DNA from: Streptosporangium amethystogenes | GTDB lineage: Bacteria > Actinomycetota > Actinomycetes > Streptosporangiales > Streptosporangiaceae | Direction of reading: 5' to 3' | Length of the DNA stretch: 64,000 nt | Assembly (NCBI RefSeq): GCF_000721075.1 | Contig: NZ_JOEQ01000025.1 | Span: forward strand, 45,996 to 109,995 | Shown: one piece after another, positions 52,546 to 62,164 of the stretch | How the letters are laid out: each line of letters begins with the position of its first letter | How positions within the stretch are numbered: position 1 is the stretch's first letter | Translations under genes and position numbers: made by a program | The notes under the pieces: generated by a model | What the model was told of the DNA's origin: nothing | The model's database searches: none | What the model saw: the letters and a program-made list of their open reading frames with translations, nothing else

Positions 52546-52632
52546 GACCCCTCGCGCGGCGTCATCCTGTGAACCTCCCCAGGGCCGGAAGGCAGCAAGG
52601 ATAAGCGGGCTCTGGCGGGTGTGCGAGGGGTC
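52546..52632 (+). ncRNA. ffs: Signal recognition particle RNA (small bacterial type, 4.5S)
   Basis: The conserved domain IV loop CAGGGCCGGAAGGCAGCAAG lies at 52580-52599 and is framed by complementary arms. GACCCCTCGC (52546-52555) pairs with GCGAGGGGTC (52623-52632) to close the molecule. It binds Ffh for membrane targeting of nascent proteins. It lies 36 nt before dnaX; a second GACCCCTCGC follows at 52644. Confidence 0.93.
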
Positions 52633-52643
52633 TTTCGTTTCAG

Positions 52644-52653
52644 GACCCCTCGC
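52644..52653 (+). repeat. Second copy of the SRP RNA 5' arm, in the dnaX leader
   Basis: GACCCCTCGC repeats the SRP RNA 5' arm exactly. It can pair with the SRP RNA 3' arm 52623-52632 to form a terminator-like hairpin immediately before the dnaX ribosome-binding site AGGTGGG. Confidence 0.6.
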
Positions 52654-52668
52654 AGGTGGGATCGTCGC

Positions 52669-54846
52669 ATGAGTCTTGCGCTGTACCGCAAGTACCGGCC
52701 CGGAACCTTCGCCGAGGTCAAGGGTCAGGAGCACGTCACCGATCCGCTCCGCCAGGCGCTGCGCAGCGGGCGCATCAACCACGCCTATCTGTTCAGCGGG
52801 CCCAGGGGATGTGGCAAGACGTCCAGCGCGCGCATCCTCGCCCGCTCCCTGAACTGCGAGAAGGGCCCGACCCCCGAGCCGTGCGGGGAGTGCGAGTCCT
52901 GCGTGGCGCTGGCGCCCACCGGCCCCGGCCACCTCGATGTCATCGAGATCGACGCCGCCTCGCACGGTGGCGTGGACGACGCCCGCGACCTGCGCGAGCG
53001 CGCCTTCTTCGCGCCGGTGTCGTCGCGCTTCAAGATCTACATCATCGACGAGGCGCACATGGTGACCCGCGAGGGTTTCAACGCGCTGCTCAAGCTCGTC
53101 GAGGAGCCTCCCCCCCATCTGAAGTTCGTCTTCGCGACCACCGAGCCAGAGAAGGTCATCGGGACGATCAAGTCCAGGACCCACCACTACCCGTTCCGGC
53201 TGATCCCGCCGGCCGCGCTGCGCGCGCTCATGGAGGAGATCCTCACTGCCGAGAACGTCCCGTTCGAGCCCGCCGCGCTCCCGCTGGTGGTCCGGGCGGG
53301 AGCGGGTTCGGCCCGGGACTCGCTCTCCATTCTCGACCAGCTGTTCGCCGGGTCGGACGAGGAGGGCATCACGTACGCACGCGCTGTCTCCCTGCTCGGC
53401 TATACCGACGGTGATCTGCTCGACGATGTGGTCGCGGCCTTCGCCGGCCGCGACGGTGCGCTGGTGTTCCAGGTGGTGAACCGAGTGATCGAGGGCGGCC
53501 ACGACCCCCGGCGGTTCGCGATGGACCTGCTGGAGCGCTTCCGTGACCTGGTGATCCTGGCCAACGTGCCGGAGGCGGCCACCAGCGGGCTGCTCGACCG
53601 GCCAGGCGACGAGCTGGAGCGGCTCCAGGTCCAGGCGGCCTCGATGGGCCCGGCCGAGCTGACCCGTGCCGCGGAGATCCTCAACGCGGGCCTGATCGAG
53701 ATGCGCGGTGCGGCCTCGCCGCGGCTGCTCCTTGAGCTGATGTGCGCCAGGATCCTGCTTCCCGGCGCGGCGCAGGGCGAGGCGGCGCTGCTGGCCCGGC
53801 TGGAGCGGCTGGAGCAGGGCGGGGTCGTCGTGCACGCCGCTCCGCAGGCTGTGGTTCCGCAGGCCGTGGCTCCGGCACCGGTGGTCCACGCGGCGCCCCC
53901 GCCGCAGGCGGAACGGCCCGCACCGCCCGTCGTCAAGGCACCCGCCGAGCAGTCCGGTGCCCAGGGCGACGACTGGCCGGTGGCGGTCAGGCCCGGCGCA
54001 CCGGCTACGGGGCAGCAGGCCCAGGCGCCCGTTCAACAGGCTCCCGGTGCGCCCGCGCCGGTCGACATGGCGGCCTCGCCCGGTTCCGGGGGCGGGGCAG
54101 TGCAGCAGGCGTGGCCCCAGGTGCTCGCCGCGCTCAAGCGGCGCAGCATCGTCGTGTGGGCCAACGTCAACACCAACGCCCAGGTCGTCGGGGTCGAGGG
54201 CAAGATCGTAACCTTGGGGTTCGCGCAGGTCGGCGCGATGAAGAACTTCACCGGGGGCGGCAAGGACGCGGTCGTCGCGGCGGTGCTGCAGGAGGTTCTG
54301 GGCGGGACCTGGAAGGTCGAGGCCGTCGTCGGCAACGGGCCCGCTCCGTCGGGTGGGGGACGTGCGCCGGCACCGAGACAGCCTCCGGCCCCCCAGCAGC
54401 CCACCCCCCAGCCATCGCAGCCGCAGGCCCAGGCGCCTGTCCGGCAGGCACAGGCCCCCGCCGCTCCGCCCGCGCCGCAGGCGGAGCGGGAAGTCCCGGC
54501 GCGTCAAACCCCGCCCGCGACGGACGAGTCCTGGCCGGACGCCCCCATGCCGGAGGACCCGGGCTCGCCTCCCCCACCGATCTCCGGTCCCGGCCCCGGT
54601 CTGGCCGCCGCCCGCTCGGCCGCCAAGGCCGCGGCCCAGGCCGGTCCACGGGCCGTGGCCAAGACCGGTGCCAAGCCGGCCTGGCCCGACGCGGTCCCCG
54701 CCCGGGGTAACCGCGGCGCCGCCCCCGACGCCGACGAGGTCGACCCGCTGAACGACGCGGACGCCGACGTCGACGCGCTCACCGGGATGGCCCTCATCCA
54801 GCGCGAGCTGGGTGGCCAGATCATCGGTGAGATCGACCACACCTGA
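52669..54846 (+). CDS. dnaX: DNA polymerase III subunit gamma/tau
   Basis: Clamp-loader ATPase of 725 residues. LALYRKYRPGTFAEVKGQEH opens the AAA+ domain; P-loop GPRGCGKTSSARIL, zinc-binding cysteines in CGECESC, the DEAH-like box IIDEAHMVT and the sensor 1 region are present. After residue 380 there is a long Ala/Pro/Gln-rich linker, a folded tau-type segment (QAWPQVLAALKRRSIVVWA) and an acidic tail. ATG 52669 is used because conserved sequence starts there; AGGTGGG lies 9 nt upstream. Confidence 0.95.
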   Translation: MSLALYRKYRPGTFAEVKGQEHVTDPLRQALRSGRINHAYLFSGPRGCGKTSSARILARSLNCEKGPTPEPCGECESCVALAPTGPGHLDVIEIDAASHGGVDDARDLRERAFFAPVSSRFKIYIIDEAHMVTREGFNALLKLVEEPPPHLKFVFATTEPEKVIGTIKSRTHHYPFRLIPPAALRALMEEILTAENVPFEPAALPLVVRAGAGSARDSLSILDQLFAGSDEEGITYARAVSLLGYTDGDLLDDVVAAFAGRDGALVFQVVNRVIEGGHDPRRFAMDLLERFRDLVILANVPEAATSGLLDRPGDELERLQVQAASMGPAELTRAAEILNAGLIEMRGAASPRLLLELMCARILLPGAAQGEAALLARLERLEQGGVVVHAAPQAVVPQAVAPAPVVHAAPPPQAERPAPPVVKAPAEQSGAQGDDWPVAVRPGAPATGQQAQAPVQQAPGAPAPVDMAASPGSGGGAVQQAWPQVLAALKRRSIVVWANVNTNAQVVGVEGKIVTLGFAQVGAMKNFTGGGKDAVVAAVLQEVLGGTWKVEAVVGNGPAPSGGGRAPAPRQPPAPQQPTPQPSQPQAQAPVRQAQAPAAPPAPQAEREVPARQTPPATDESWPDAPMPEDPGSPPPPISGPGPGLAAARSAAKAAAQAGPRAVAKTGAKPAWPDAVPARGNRGAAPDADEVDPLNDADADVDALTGMALIQRELGGQIIGEIDHT

Positions 54847-54987
54847 CGGGCTTCACGCCGGGCTCCGACCCGCGTCCCGGAGGTCTCAGACCGGTCGACG
54901 GCGCGCGGCCGCCTGGAAGTGATCGCCGGGAAACCCGCCGCACACGGGGCAGCACGGGAGTCCCCGCCTTCGGCGGTGGCGAGGGTC

Positions 54988-56469
54988 TCAGGACAGGTCG
55001 ACGCCGCTGAGGCGGATCCGGGCCGCCACCGCGCGGTGGTCGTGGCCAGGCAGCGTGGCGGCGAGGCGTTCGAGGATCTGGGCGTCGTTCCTGCCGTGCT
55101 CGGTCTCGGTGTAGGCCCAGAGGTCTTCGGGGTCGCCCCGCCGCAGGAGGCGGGCCCGTACCTGGCCCTCCAGTTCCTCCCGCTCGCGGCGCAGGGCGGG
55201 AGCCTCGGAGCGGGGCAGCAGGGGACCCCGGTAGGCGCGGGCGACCGGCGCGGTCTCGCCGGCCGCGAGCAGCCGCTTGAGTTCCAGGAAGTCGGCCTCG
55301 ACCGGGCAGGTGAGGCGGTACGGCTTGGCGGCGATGGTGTGGCCGAGGTGGGTGCGGAGCCGGTGGATCTCGGCACGGATGGTCACCGGATTTCCCGCAT
55401 CGCCGTACAGATGGAAGGAGAGTTGGGCGGCCGTCATTCCCCGGGGGTTGAGGACGAGCATCGCGAGGATCTCGGCGTGGCGCAGGGAGAGCGGCAGGCG
55501 AACCCCCTCCAGGTACGCCGAGGGGTGCTCGGTGCCGAGGAGGGACAGGGTCAGCACGGGGCCCCGCGCCGGACCTGCGAGGCGGAGCAGGAAGCCCTCC
55601 TCGCCGAGCGGTTCAAGGAAGGCGCTCCGACCGTCGGGCAGGACCACCCGGTGGCCCACCTCGGGCAGGCGGAGGCGGTGACCCCACTGCCGTGCGTCGT
55701 CACCGGCGATGATCCGCCCGGTCGCGGTGACCAGGGCGCCAGGCTCGCCGCGCAGCGCGCTCAGCCGCCTCTCGTGGCGGCGTCTGAGCCGCTCGTCACG
55801 TTCGAGCATGCGCAGCGTGAGGTGGCTCTCGGCCAGCCGCGCGGCGGCCTCGACGAGAGCGACGCTCGCCGGGTGCATGGCGCGCGTCGTGCCGCTGACG
55901 TCGACACAGCCCAGCAGGCCGCCGCTGTCGGGATCGATGACCGGCGCGGCGGAACAGGACCAGATGTGGAGTGCTCTGACCAGGTGTTCGGAGGAGAAGA
56001 CGTGGAGGGGCCGCCGGGTCGCGAGCGCGGTGCCCAGGCCATTGGTCCCGATCGCCTGCTCGCTCCAGTCGAAGCCGGCGGCCAGTCCCACCTCGTCGGC
56101 GCGTTCCATCGTCCGGCGGTCGCCGTCCCGCCAGAGCACCCTGCCCTCGGCGTCGGCGATGAGCAGGATCTGGTCGCCCTCGGCGGCGGCTCCCAGCAGG
56201 GTGCCGGTGATGATCGGCAGCAGCCCGCTCATCGGGTGGGCCGAACGGACCTCCCGGACATCCTGGCCCTCGAAGGCCGGCGGGGCAGACCTGGTCTCGA
56301 GGTCGAATCCGGCGTCCAGCGACCGCCGCCACGACGAGGAGATCACGCTTCTGAGTCCCTCGGCGAGTGGCCGCTCACCGTTGCTCAGGGCCTCGTGCAG
56401 GCGCCGCAGCCGTGACGCGTAGGAGTCGAGATCGGCTGTCTGGACGGCTCTCATCTGGTTGTCGGACAC
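54988..56469 (-). CDS. GAF-domain transcriptional regulator (AcoR-like N-terminus)
   Basis: 493 residues from GTG 56469, which follows GGGGGGA. The N-terminal half is a GAF sensor of the AcoR type (SWRRSLDAGFD, WSEQAIGTNGLGTALATRRP, HIWSCSAAPVIDPDSGGLLG). Unlike AcoR it has no sigma-54 AAA+ domain; instead the C-terminal part around HAEILAMLVLNPRGMTAAQL and IRAEIHRLRTHLG looks like a winged helix. Such actinobacterial regulators often sit near alcohol or aldehyde dehydrogenase genes, but none is here. Confidence 0.82.
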   Translation of the reverse strand: MSDNQMRAVQTADLDSYASRLRRLHEALSNGERPLAEGLRSVISSSWRRSLDAGFDLETRSAPPAFEGQDVREVRSAHPMSGLLPIITGTLLGAAAEGDQILLIADAEGRVLWRDGDRRTMERADEVGLAAGFDWSEQAIGTNGLGTALATRRPLHVFSSEHLVRALHIWSCSAAPVIDPDSGGLLGCVDVSGTTRAMHPASVALVEAAARLAESHLTLRMLERDERLRRRHERRLSALRGEPGALVTATGRIIAGDDARQWGHRLRLPEVGHRVVLPDGRSAFLEPLGEEGFLLRLAGPARGPVLTLSLLGTEHPSAYLEGVRLPLSLRHAEILAMLVLNPRGMTAAQLSFHLYGDAGNPVTIRAEIHRLRTHLGHTIAAKPYRLTCPVEADFLELKRLLAAGETAPVARAYRGPLLPRSEAPALRREREELEGQVRARLLRRGDPEDLWAYTETEHGRNDAQILERLAATLPGHDHRAVAARIRLSGVDLS

Positions 56470-56796
56470 ATATCCCCCCGGAACAGAGCCGATGGCGGAA
56501 GCATCGGGGCTCGGAACCCCGTACGCAACCCGTTCGATCAAAAAGGGCACGCGAAGGGTGAGCGGACGATCGCAACGTGTGTGCAACCTTCGGACGGTTA
56601 CCTTTCGATCACACGTCGCCGTGTGCGGCCGCTCCGGGGCGTGTCATGTCGGGTCTCGGACGTCTGGAGGGGGCCCGGGGCCCGACGGAGGTTTAATCCC
56701 GGTCAGCAGGGAACCCGTGCTCACTTCAGTACAACACCCGGCTCGGAACCCGTAGGCTCGTGACGACCGATGTCACGAATGAGGAGCACAACGACG
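56470..56796. other. Non-coding gap between the GAF regulator and ybaB
   Basis: 327 bases without a supportable gene. It must hold two divergent promoters. TAGGCT at 56753-56758 could be a -10 for ybaB, but I see no matching -35. No terminator or RNA structure was recognised. Confidence 0.5.
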
Positions 56797-57150
56797 GTGA
56801 ACCCAGGGGATGTCAACCTGCAGCAGCTGCTGGAGCAGGCTCAGCTCATGCAGCAGCAGCTTGTGAGCGCCCAGCAGGAGCTGAACGACGCGGAGGTTCA
56901 GGGCTCCGCGGGCGGCGGCCTTGTCGTGGCCACGGTCAACGGCGGGGGCGAGCTGCTCGAACTCGAGATCAGTGCCGAGGCCATCGACCCCGGTGATCCC
57001 CAGGAGACGGCGGACACCATCGCCGACCTGGTCATCGCGGCCATCCGCGACGCCGTGCGTGCCGCGGCCGACCTGCAGCAGGAGAAGCTCGGTCCTCTCG
57101 CGCAGGGGCTGGGGGGCGGGGGCGGGCTCGGCCAGCTTCCCGGGTTCTAG
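56797..57150 (+). CDS. YbaB/EbfC family nucleoid-associated protein
   Basis: 117 residues from GTG 56797 (GAGGAG upstream); ATG 56770 would add nine atypical residues. The family block [20 protein letters not shown] and the helix [14 protein letters not shown] are clear. It binds DNA non-specifically as a dimer and is almost always encoded next to recR, as here (3 nt gap), which suggests a shared role in repair or replication. Confidence 0.93.
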   Translation: MNPGDVNLQQLLEQAQLMQQQLVSAQQELNDAEVQGSAGGGLVVATVNGGGELLELEISAEAIDPGDPQETADTIADLVIAAIRDAVRAAADLQQEKLGPLAQGLGGGGGLGQLPGF

Positions 57151-57153
57151 GTC

Positions 57154-57753
57154 ATGTACGAAGGGGTCGTCCAGAACCTGATCGACGAGTTGGGGATGCT
57201 CCCCGGCGTCGGTCCCAAGAGCGCGCAACGCATCGCGTTTCATCTGCTGGCCGCGGAGCCGGCCGATGTGAAACGGCTCGCGCACGCTCTGCTGGAGGTC
57301 AAGGAGAAGGTCCGCTTCTGCCGGGTCTGTGGCAACGTCGCCGCGGAGGAGGAATGCCGGATCTGCCGTGACGCCAGGCGCGATCCCCACGTGATCTGCG
57401 TCGTCGAGGAGTCGAAGGACGTCGTGGCCATCGAGAAGACCCGCGAGTTCCGAGGCCGCTACCACGTGCTGGGCGGGGCGATCAGCCCGATCGACGGTGT
57501 CGGCCCCGACGACCTGCGCATCAGAGAGCTCATGACCCGCCTGGCGGACGGCCAGGTCACCGAGCTGATCCTCGCCACCGACCCCAACCTTGAGGGGGAG
57601 GCGACGGCGACCTATCTCGCCCGTCTGGTCAAGCCGATGGGACTGAAAGTGACACGACTGGCCAGCGGTCTGCCGGTAGGCGGTGACCTCGAGTACGCGG
57701 ACGAGGTCACCTTGGGCCGCGCGTTCGAGGGAAGGAGGCTCCTTGATGTCTGA
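57154..57753 (+). CDS. recR: Recombination mediator protein RecR
   Basis: 199 residues, normal length. Helix-hairpin-helix [20 protein letters not shown], the four-cysteine zinc finger in [18 protein letters not shown] and the Toprim region with [13 protein letters not shown] and [15 protein letters not shown]. It works with RecO/RecF in loading RecA at gaps. The stop overlaps the next gene by 8 nt. Confidence 0.96.
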   Translation: MYEGVVQNLIDELGMLPGVGPKSAQRIAFHLLAAEPADVKRLAHALLEVKEKVRFCRVCGNVAAEEECRICRDARRDPHVICVVEESKDVVAIEKTREFRGRYHVLGGAISPIDGVGPDDLRIRELMTRLADGQVTELILATDPNLEGEATATYLARLVKPMGLKVTRLASGLPVGGDLEYADEVTLGRAFEGRRLLDV

Positions 57754-58279
57754 TGACGCGTGGAGTGCTCTCGCGGAGCGGATCGCGGAGCACGCGAAGA
57801 ACTACATCGACGGCCTGACCCGCCTGGCGGGCGGCGAGGGCGGCGACGCCATCCTGCCCCTGCTGCTGGTGGAGGTCGCGCAGGTCAGTTCGGCCGGCGC
57901 GCAGCTCGGCGCGAGTCAGGACGTGATCCTGTCCGGCAACTGGGAACCGCATCTGGGTGAGGACCCGGACGTCGACGCCGTCCGAACGGCTCTGGCCGAG
58001 CGGCTGGGGCCGGTCGACGACTACGCCGAGGTCTTCGACCCCTACAAGGACACCGTGGTCACCCCGTACCGGCTCTCCGACGATCTGACGGCGGTGGCCG
58101 CCGACCTTCTGCACGGTCTGCGGCACCACAGTGCGGGGCGCCCGCTGGAGGCTCTCTGGTGGTGGCAGTACTCCTATTTCAACACCTGGGGAAACCACGC
58201 CGGAGCGGCGATGCGGGCACTTCAGGCCCTTGTCGCCCATACCCGGCTTGATGTCGCCGAGGAGCGCACAACCGTGTGA
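57746..58279 (+). CDS. DUF5063 domain-containing protein
   Basis: 177 residues from ATG 57746, behind GGAAGGAGG inside the end of recR. The blocks [38 protein letters not shown] and [20 protein letters not shown] are typical of DUF5063, a soluble helical family consistently found behind recR in actinomycetes. Function unknown; the position hints at a link with recombination. Confidence 0.85.
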   Translation: MSDDAWSALAERIAEHAKNYIDGLTRLAGGEGGDAILPLLLVEVAQVSSAGAQLGASQDVILSGNWEPHLGEDPDVDAVRTALAERLGPVDDYAEVFDPYKDTVVTPYRLSDDLTAVAADLLHGLRHHSAGRPLEALWWWQYSYFNTWGNHAGAAMRALQALVAHTRLDVAEERTTV

Positions 58280-58370
58280 TCGTCCACATACTGAGCCACA
58301 TCAGAAGGTCCCAGCTAGGGCGCCAGTAGACTGTGAACTCCACAGCCCTAGATTGCTTCGGAGACATCTC

Positions 58371-59645
58371 GTGGCGCTCGTTGTTCAGAAGTATGGTGGT
58401 TCGTCCGTCGCCGACGCGTCCTGTATCAAGCGGGTCGCTCAGCGGATCGTCGCGACGAAAAAAGCCGGCAACGACGTCGTGGTGATCGTTTCCGCCATGG
58501 GCGACACGACGGACGAACTACTCGACCTCGCCCAGCAGGTCTCGCCGCTCCCGCCTGGCCGGGAGCTTGACATGCTGCTCACCTCGGGTGAGCGCATCTC
58601 GATGGCGCTGCTGGCGATGGCGATCGCCAACCTCGGTCAGGAGGCGCGTTCGTTCACCGGCTCCCAGGCCGGCGTGATCACTGACTCCTCGCACGGTCGC
58701 GCGCGCATCATCGACGTGACGCCCGGCCGGATACGCGGGGCGCTCGACAGCGGCCAGGTCGCGATCGTGGCCGGGTTCCAGGGCGTCTCCCAGGACACCA
58801 AGGACATCACCACGCTCGGCAGGGGCGGCTCGGACACCACGGCGGTCGCGCTCGCCGCCGCCTTGAACGCCGACGTGTGTGAGATCTACACCGACGTGGA
58901 CGGCGTCTTCACCGCCGACCCCCGCATCGTCCCGACCGCCCGTAAGATTCCCAAGATCTCGTACGACGAGATGATGGAGATGGCGGCCTGCGGCGCGAAG
59001 ATCCTGCACCTGCGCTGCGTTGAGTACGCTCGCCGTTTCGGCCTGCCGATCCACGTCAGAAGCTCGTTCAGCACCAAGGAAGGCACGTGGGTCGTATCCG
59101 ACCCCGACAGCGAAGGAACAGAGATGGAGCAGCCGATCATCTCCGGCGTCGCGCACGACCGGAGCGAGGCCAAGATCACCGTTGTCGGGGTGCCCGACAA
59201 GGTCGGCGAGGCTGCGACGATCTTCAAAACACTCGCCGACGCCGAGGTCAACATCGACATGATCGTGCAGAACGTGTCGGCGGCGACGACCGGCCGGACC
59301 GACATCTCCTTCACGCTGCCCACGAGTGACGCCTCCGTGGCGCTCACCGCGCTGAAGAAGATCCAGGAGCGCATCGGCTTCGAGTCGCTGCTCTTCGACG
59401 ACCAGATCGGCAAGGTCTCGCTGATCGGAGCGGGCATGCGCTCGCACCCCGGCGTCACCGCGACGTTCTTCGCCGCTCTCGCCGACGCGGGGGTGAACAT
59501 CGAGATGATCTCCACCTCGGAGATCCGCATCTCGGTGATCGTCGGACAGGACGAGGTGGACACGGCGGTCAGCGCCGCGCACCGCGCGTTCGACCTCGAC
59601 GCCGACCAGGTTGAAGCCGTGATCTATGGAGGTACCGGGCGATGA
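58371..59645 (+). CDS. lysC: Aspartate kinase
   Basis: First enzyme of the aspartate pathway (lysine, threonine, methionine, diaminopimelate). 424 residues from GTG 58371 with GGAG 10 nt upstream. Catalytic blocks [23 protein letters not shown] and [16 protein letters not shown], then [13 protein letters not shown]; the C-terminal half has two ACT domains for feedback inhibition. An internal start for a separate beta subunit, common in this group, may exist but was not resolved. Its stop overlaps asd (ATGA). Confidence 0.96.
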   Translation: MALVVQKYGGSSVADASCIKRVAQRIVATKKAGNDVVVIVSAMGDTTDELLDLAQQVSPLPPGRELDMLLTSGERISMALLAMAIANLGQEARSFTGSQAGVITDSSHGRARIIDVTPGRIRGALDSGQVAIVAGFQGVSQDTKDITTLGRGGSDTTAVALAAALNADVCEIYTDVDGVFTADPRIVPTARKIPKISYDEMMEMAACGAKILHLRCVEYARRFGLPIHVRSSFSTKEGTWVVSDPDSEGTEMEQPIISGVAHDRSEAKITVVGVPDKVGEAATIFKTLADAEVNIDMIVQNVSAATTGRTDISFTLPTSDASVALTALKKIQERIGFESLLFDDQIGKVSLIGAGMRSHPGVTATFFAALADAGVNIEMISTSEIRISVIVGQDEVDTAVSAAHRAFDLDADQVEAVIYGGTGR

Positions 59646-60709
59646 GCCGCAAGCCCACCCTTGCCCTGATCGGCGCGACCGGCGCCGTCGGCACCGTGAT
59701 GCGCGACATCATCTCCGGCCGCGAGAACGTCTACGGGGACATCAAGCTCGTCGCGTCCGCCCGTTCGGCGGGCAAGGTGCTGAGGGTCCGCGGTGAGGAC
59801 CTCGTCGTCCAGGAGCTGACCCCCGAGGTCTTCGACGGCGTCGACATCGCGATCTTCGACGTGCCGGACGAGGTCTCCGCGACATGGGTGCCGATCGCCG
59901 CCGAGCGCGGTGCCGTCGTCATCGACAAGTCGGGCACCTTCCGGATGAACCCCGAGGTTCCGCTGGTCGTGCCGGAGGTCAACCCCGAGGCCGCGCGCGA
60001 GCGGCCGCTGGGCATCATCTCCACCCCCAACTGCACGACCCTGTCGATGATGGCCGCGATGGGTGCCCTCCACGAGGAGTACGGCCTGCGCGCGCTGGTG
60101 GTCGCCTCCTACCAGGCGGTCTCCGGCGCGGGTGTGGCGGGCTCGGCCCGCCTCTACGACGAGGTCGAGGCCCTGGCGGGCGACCGTACGGTCGGGCAGA
60201 CCGCCGGTGACGTGCGCAAGGTCCTGCAGAACAAGCTCGGGGACGCCGAGTCGCCCTTCCCTGCACCGGTGGCGTTCAATGTGGTGCCGTGGGCGGGCTC
60301 GCTCAAGGACGGCGGCTGGGCCTCCGAGGAGATCAAGCTCCGCAACGAGTCGCGGAAGATCCTTGGGATCCACGACCTGAAGGTCTCGGCGACCTGCGTC
60401 CGCGTCCCAGTGATCACCACCCACTCGCTGGCCGTGCACGCGACCTTCGAGCGTGAGATCACCGTCGCCGACGCCCATCGGATCCTGGAGGCCGCTCCGA
60501 CCGTGGTCGTCATGGACGACCCGGCCAACGGCGTCTTCCCGACCCCGGCGGACGTCGTCGGAACCGACCCCACCTACGTGGGCCGAATCCGCCAGGCGCT
60601 CGACTTCCCCAACACCCTTGACCTGTTCGTCTGCGGCGACAATCTCCGCAAGGGCGCCGCGCTGAACGCGGCGGAGATCGCCGAGCTGGTCGCGGCCGAA
60701 TTCGGGTGA
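59642..60709 (+). CDS. asd: Aspartate-semialdehyde dehydrogenase
   Basis: NADPH-dependent enzyme following LysC. 355 residues: Rossmann start [18 protein letters not shown], the active-site cysteine in [19 protein letters not shown] and the C-terminal dimer segment. ATG 59642 overlaps the lysC stop by 4 nt. A strong hairpin follows. Confidence 0.96.
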   Translation: MSRKPTLALIGATGAVGTVMRDIISGRENVYGDIKLVASARSAGKVLRVRGEDLVVQELTPEVFDGVDIAIFDVPDEVSATWVPIAAERGAVVIDKSGTFRMNPEVPLVVPEVNPEAARERPLGIISTPNCTTLSMMAAMGALHEEYGLRALVVASYQAVSGAGVAGSARLYDEVEALAGDRTVGQTAGDVRKVLQNKLGDAESPFPAPVAFNVVPWAGSLKDGGWASEEIKLRNESRKILGIHDLKVSATCVRVPVITTHSLAVHATFEREITVADAHRILEAAPTVVVMDDPANGVFPTPADVVGTDPTYVGRIRQALDFPNTLDLFVCGDNLRKGAALNAAEIAELVAAEFG

Positions 60710-60716
60710 CCTCCCC

Positions 60717-60751
60717 GGTCGTGCGGCGGCATCGGATGCCGCCGCACGACC
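60717..60751 (+). terminator. Terminator of the lysC-asd operon
   Basis: Perfect 16-bp stem (60717-60732 with 60736-60751) with a 3-nt loop, 8 nt after the asd stop. Confidence 0.85.
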
Positions 60752-60822
60752 CTCGCGGCTCCGCGGCACTCGCGTGAGCGGCGAACACCGGTCCGGCTCT
60801 CGGGAAGGTGGGATCTCGTGAG

Positions 60823-61803
60823 TCAGCGGAAGAGGATGTCCCAGTGGTCCGCCTCGCGGGCGAAGAGGGTGCCCGAGGTCGCCGATTCGCCGTACAGGGG
60901 GGCTCCGTCGCCTCGTATTCCCTGTGGCGGGTAGTTCTTCGTGATGTAGCGGTTGATACATGCGTTGGGCTTGATGTCCAGCTTGTAGCCCATGTAGTGG
61001 CTGTAGGGGCCCGGGGCATGGCCCACCTCGGTGCCGCCGGTGACGACCAGGGGACAACCGCTGCGGCGCTTCAGCTCGATCACGTCGGTGACGGTGGCGG
61101 CCCGGACCGCCTGCAGCGAGGTGCAGTGCCGGCCGTGGCGGTTGGCGCATTTACCCGAGGAGCTCCAGGTCAGGCCCGCCGCCCGCAGGCGCTGCTTGGC
61201 GTCCGCCTGCGCCAGCCGCACCGGCTGGCGCTGCTTGGCCTGCTGCGCCTGAGGGGGGTGGACCTCGGTCGCGTTCTCGGGGGCGGAGGGTGCCTGCTCC
61301 GCGAAGGTCTCGGGAAGGGACCGCGGCTGGAAGGCCCGGGTCTCCCGGGGGCTCTGGGGGATCAGGAGGGCCGCCTGCTTCGACGGCGCGTCCGCGGTGG
61401 CGGTCTCCCATGTTCGCGCCGCGGCTTCGAGCGGTGTGCCTGCCAGGGCGGCGGCCCGCGTCCACGCCGTGGTCTCGGGGGTCAGGGGGGCCGCCTGTTC
61501 GGGCGGTTTGCCCGCCGTGGCGATGTCCCTCCTCTGGAGGGAGGGCTCCTGGTGGACGGTCCGGCGGTAGAGCCCGGCGGTTTCCAGGGTGCCGGTGTCG
61601 TACGTCCCGATGATCGTGGACCGGAGTGCCTCAGCCGGGCCGGCCGTGATCGGCCGGTTCACGATCGTGACGGTGGCCGACGCGCGTCCGCTCTCCGCGG
61701 TCGCACTGTCGTCCCGGGCCGATGCGATGAAAGATATCTGCAGAGCGAGCAGTGCTCCGGCGGTGAACCGGGCAGCCCGCTGTCTACAGGGACATGTCCC
61801 CAT
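60823..61803 (-). CDS. Secreted protein with M15-like peptidase domain
   Basis: 326 residues from ATG 61803 (AAGGGAT upstream). A signal peptide (FTAGALLALQISFIASA) is followed by about 180 low-complexity residues rich in Ala, Thr, Glu and Pro. The last 125 residues form a compact domain: CANRHGRHCTSLQAV, GGTEVGHAPGPYSHYMGYKL followed by Asp, and HWDILF. The His/Asp/His pattern fits the zinc site of the D-Ala-D-Ala carboxypeptidase/hedgehog (M15) fold. Cell-wall cleavage is plausible but unproven. Four cysteines may form disulfides. Confidence 0.7.
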   Translation of the reverse strand: MGTCPCRQRAARFTAGALLALQISFIASARDDSATAESGRASATVTIVNRPITAGPAEALRSTIIGTYDTGTLETAGLYRRTVHQEPSLQRRDIATAGKPPEQAAPLTPETTAWTRAAALAGTPLEAAARTWETATADAPSKQAALLIPQSPRETRAFQPRSLPETFAEQAPSAPENATEVHPPQAQQAKQRQPVRLAQADAKQRLRAAGLTWSSSGKCANRHGRHCTSLQAVRAATVTDVIELKRRSGCPLVVTGGTEVGHAPGPYSHYMGYKLDIKPNACINRYITKNYPPQGIRGDGAPLYGESATSGTLFAREADHWDILFR

Positions 61804-62164
61804 TGTGTATCCCTTGTCGCGGGAGCCCTTCCGCCAAATGGATCAATCCCACCCCCGAACCCGGATGATCCCTCCCGAAGAGTGAATTTTGCCCGGTAAT
61901 GGGGATCATCGTGCGGCTCGATGACCTGCTGAGACAGGGGTCGCACGGTGATCGGCATGATCGGGTCACCACCGCCAAGGCGCGCGGAGACGAGAGCCGT
62001 GTGCCAATGGTTGATATGAGTAGCGGGGGCAATGTGGCGCGCCTAGGGTCGTCTACTGGGGCTTCTCCCTGGTGACACGGGACGGATGATCTATGGTTCG
62101 TCCAGTGGAGAGAGACCAGACGAGCCCGTTCTCCCAGCTCCAAGCGATAGGTGACAGGTGCTCT
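61804..62164. other. Non-coding gap between the M15-like gene and the TetR gene
   Basis: 361 bases upstream of two divergent genes. Frames here are short and not convincing. I looked for a riboswitch before the M15-like gene, as known for some actinomycete wall hydrolases, and could not match one. No clear TetR palindrome was found. Confidence 0.45.

Noticed and set aside
61804..61990. Riboswitch (cyclic di-AMP type) before the secreted M15-like gene
   Set aside because: Some actinomycete wall-hydrolase genes have one, but I could not match the conserved stems or loops in this leader.
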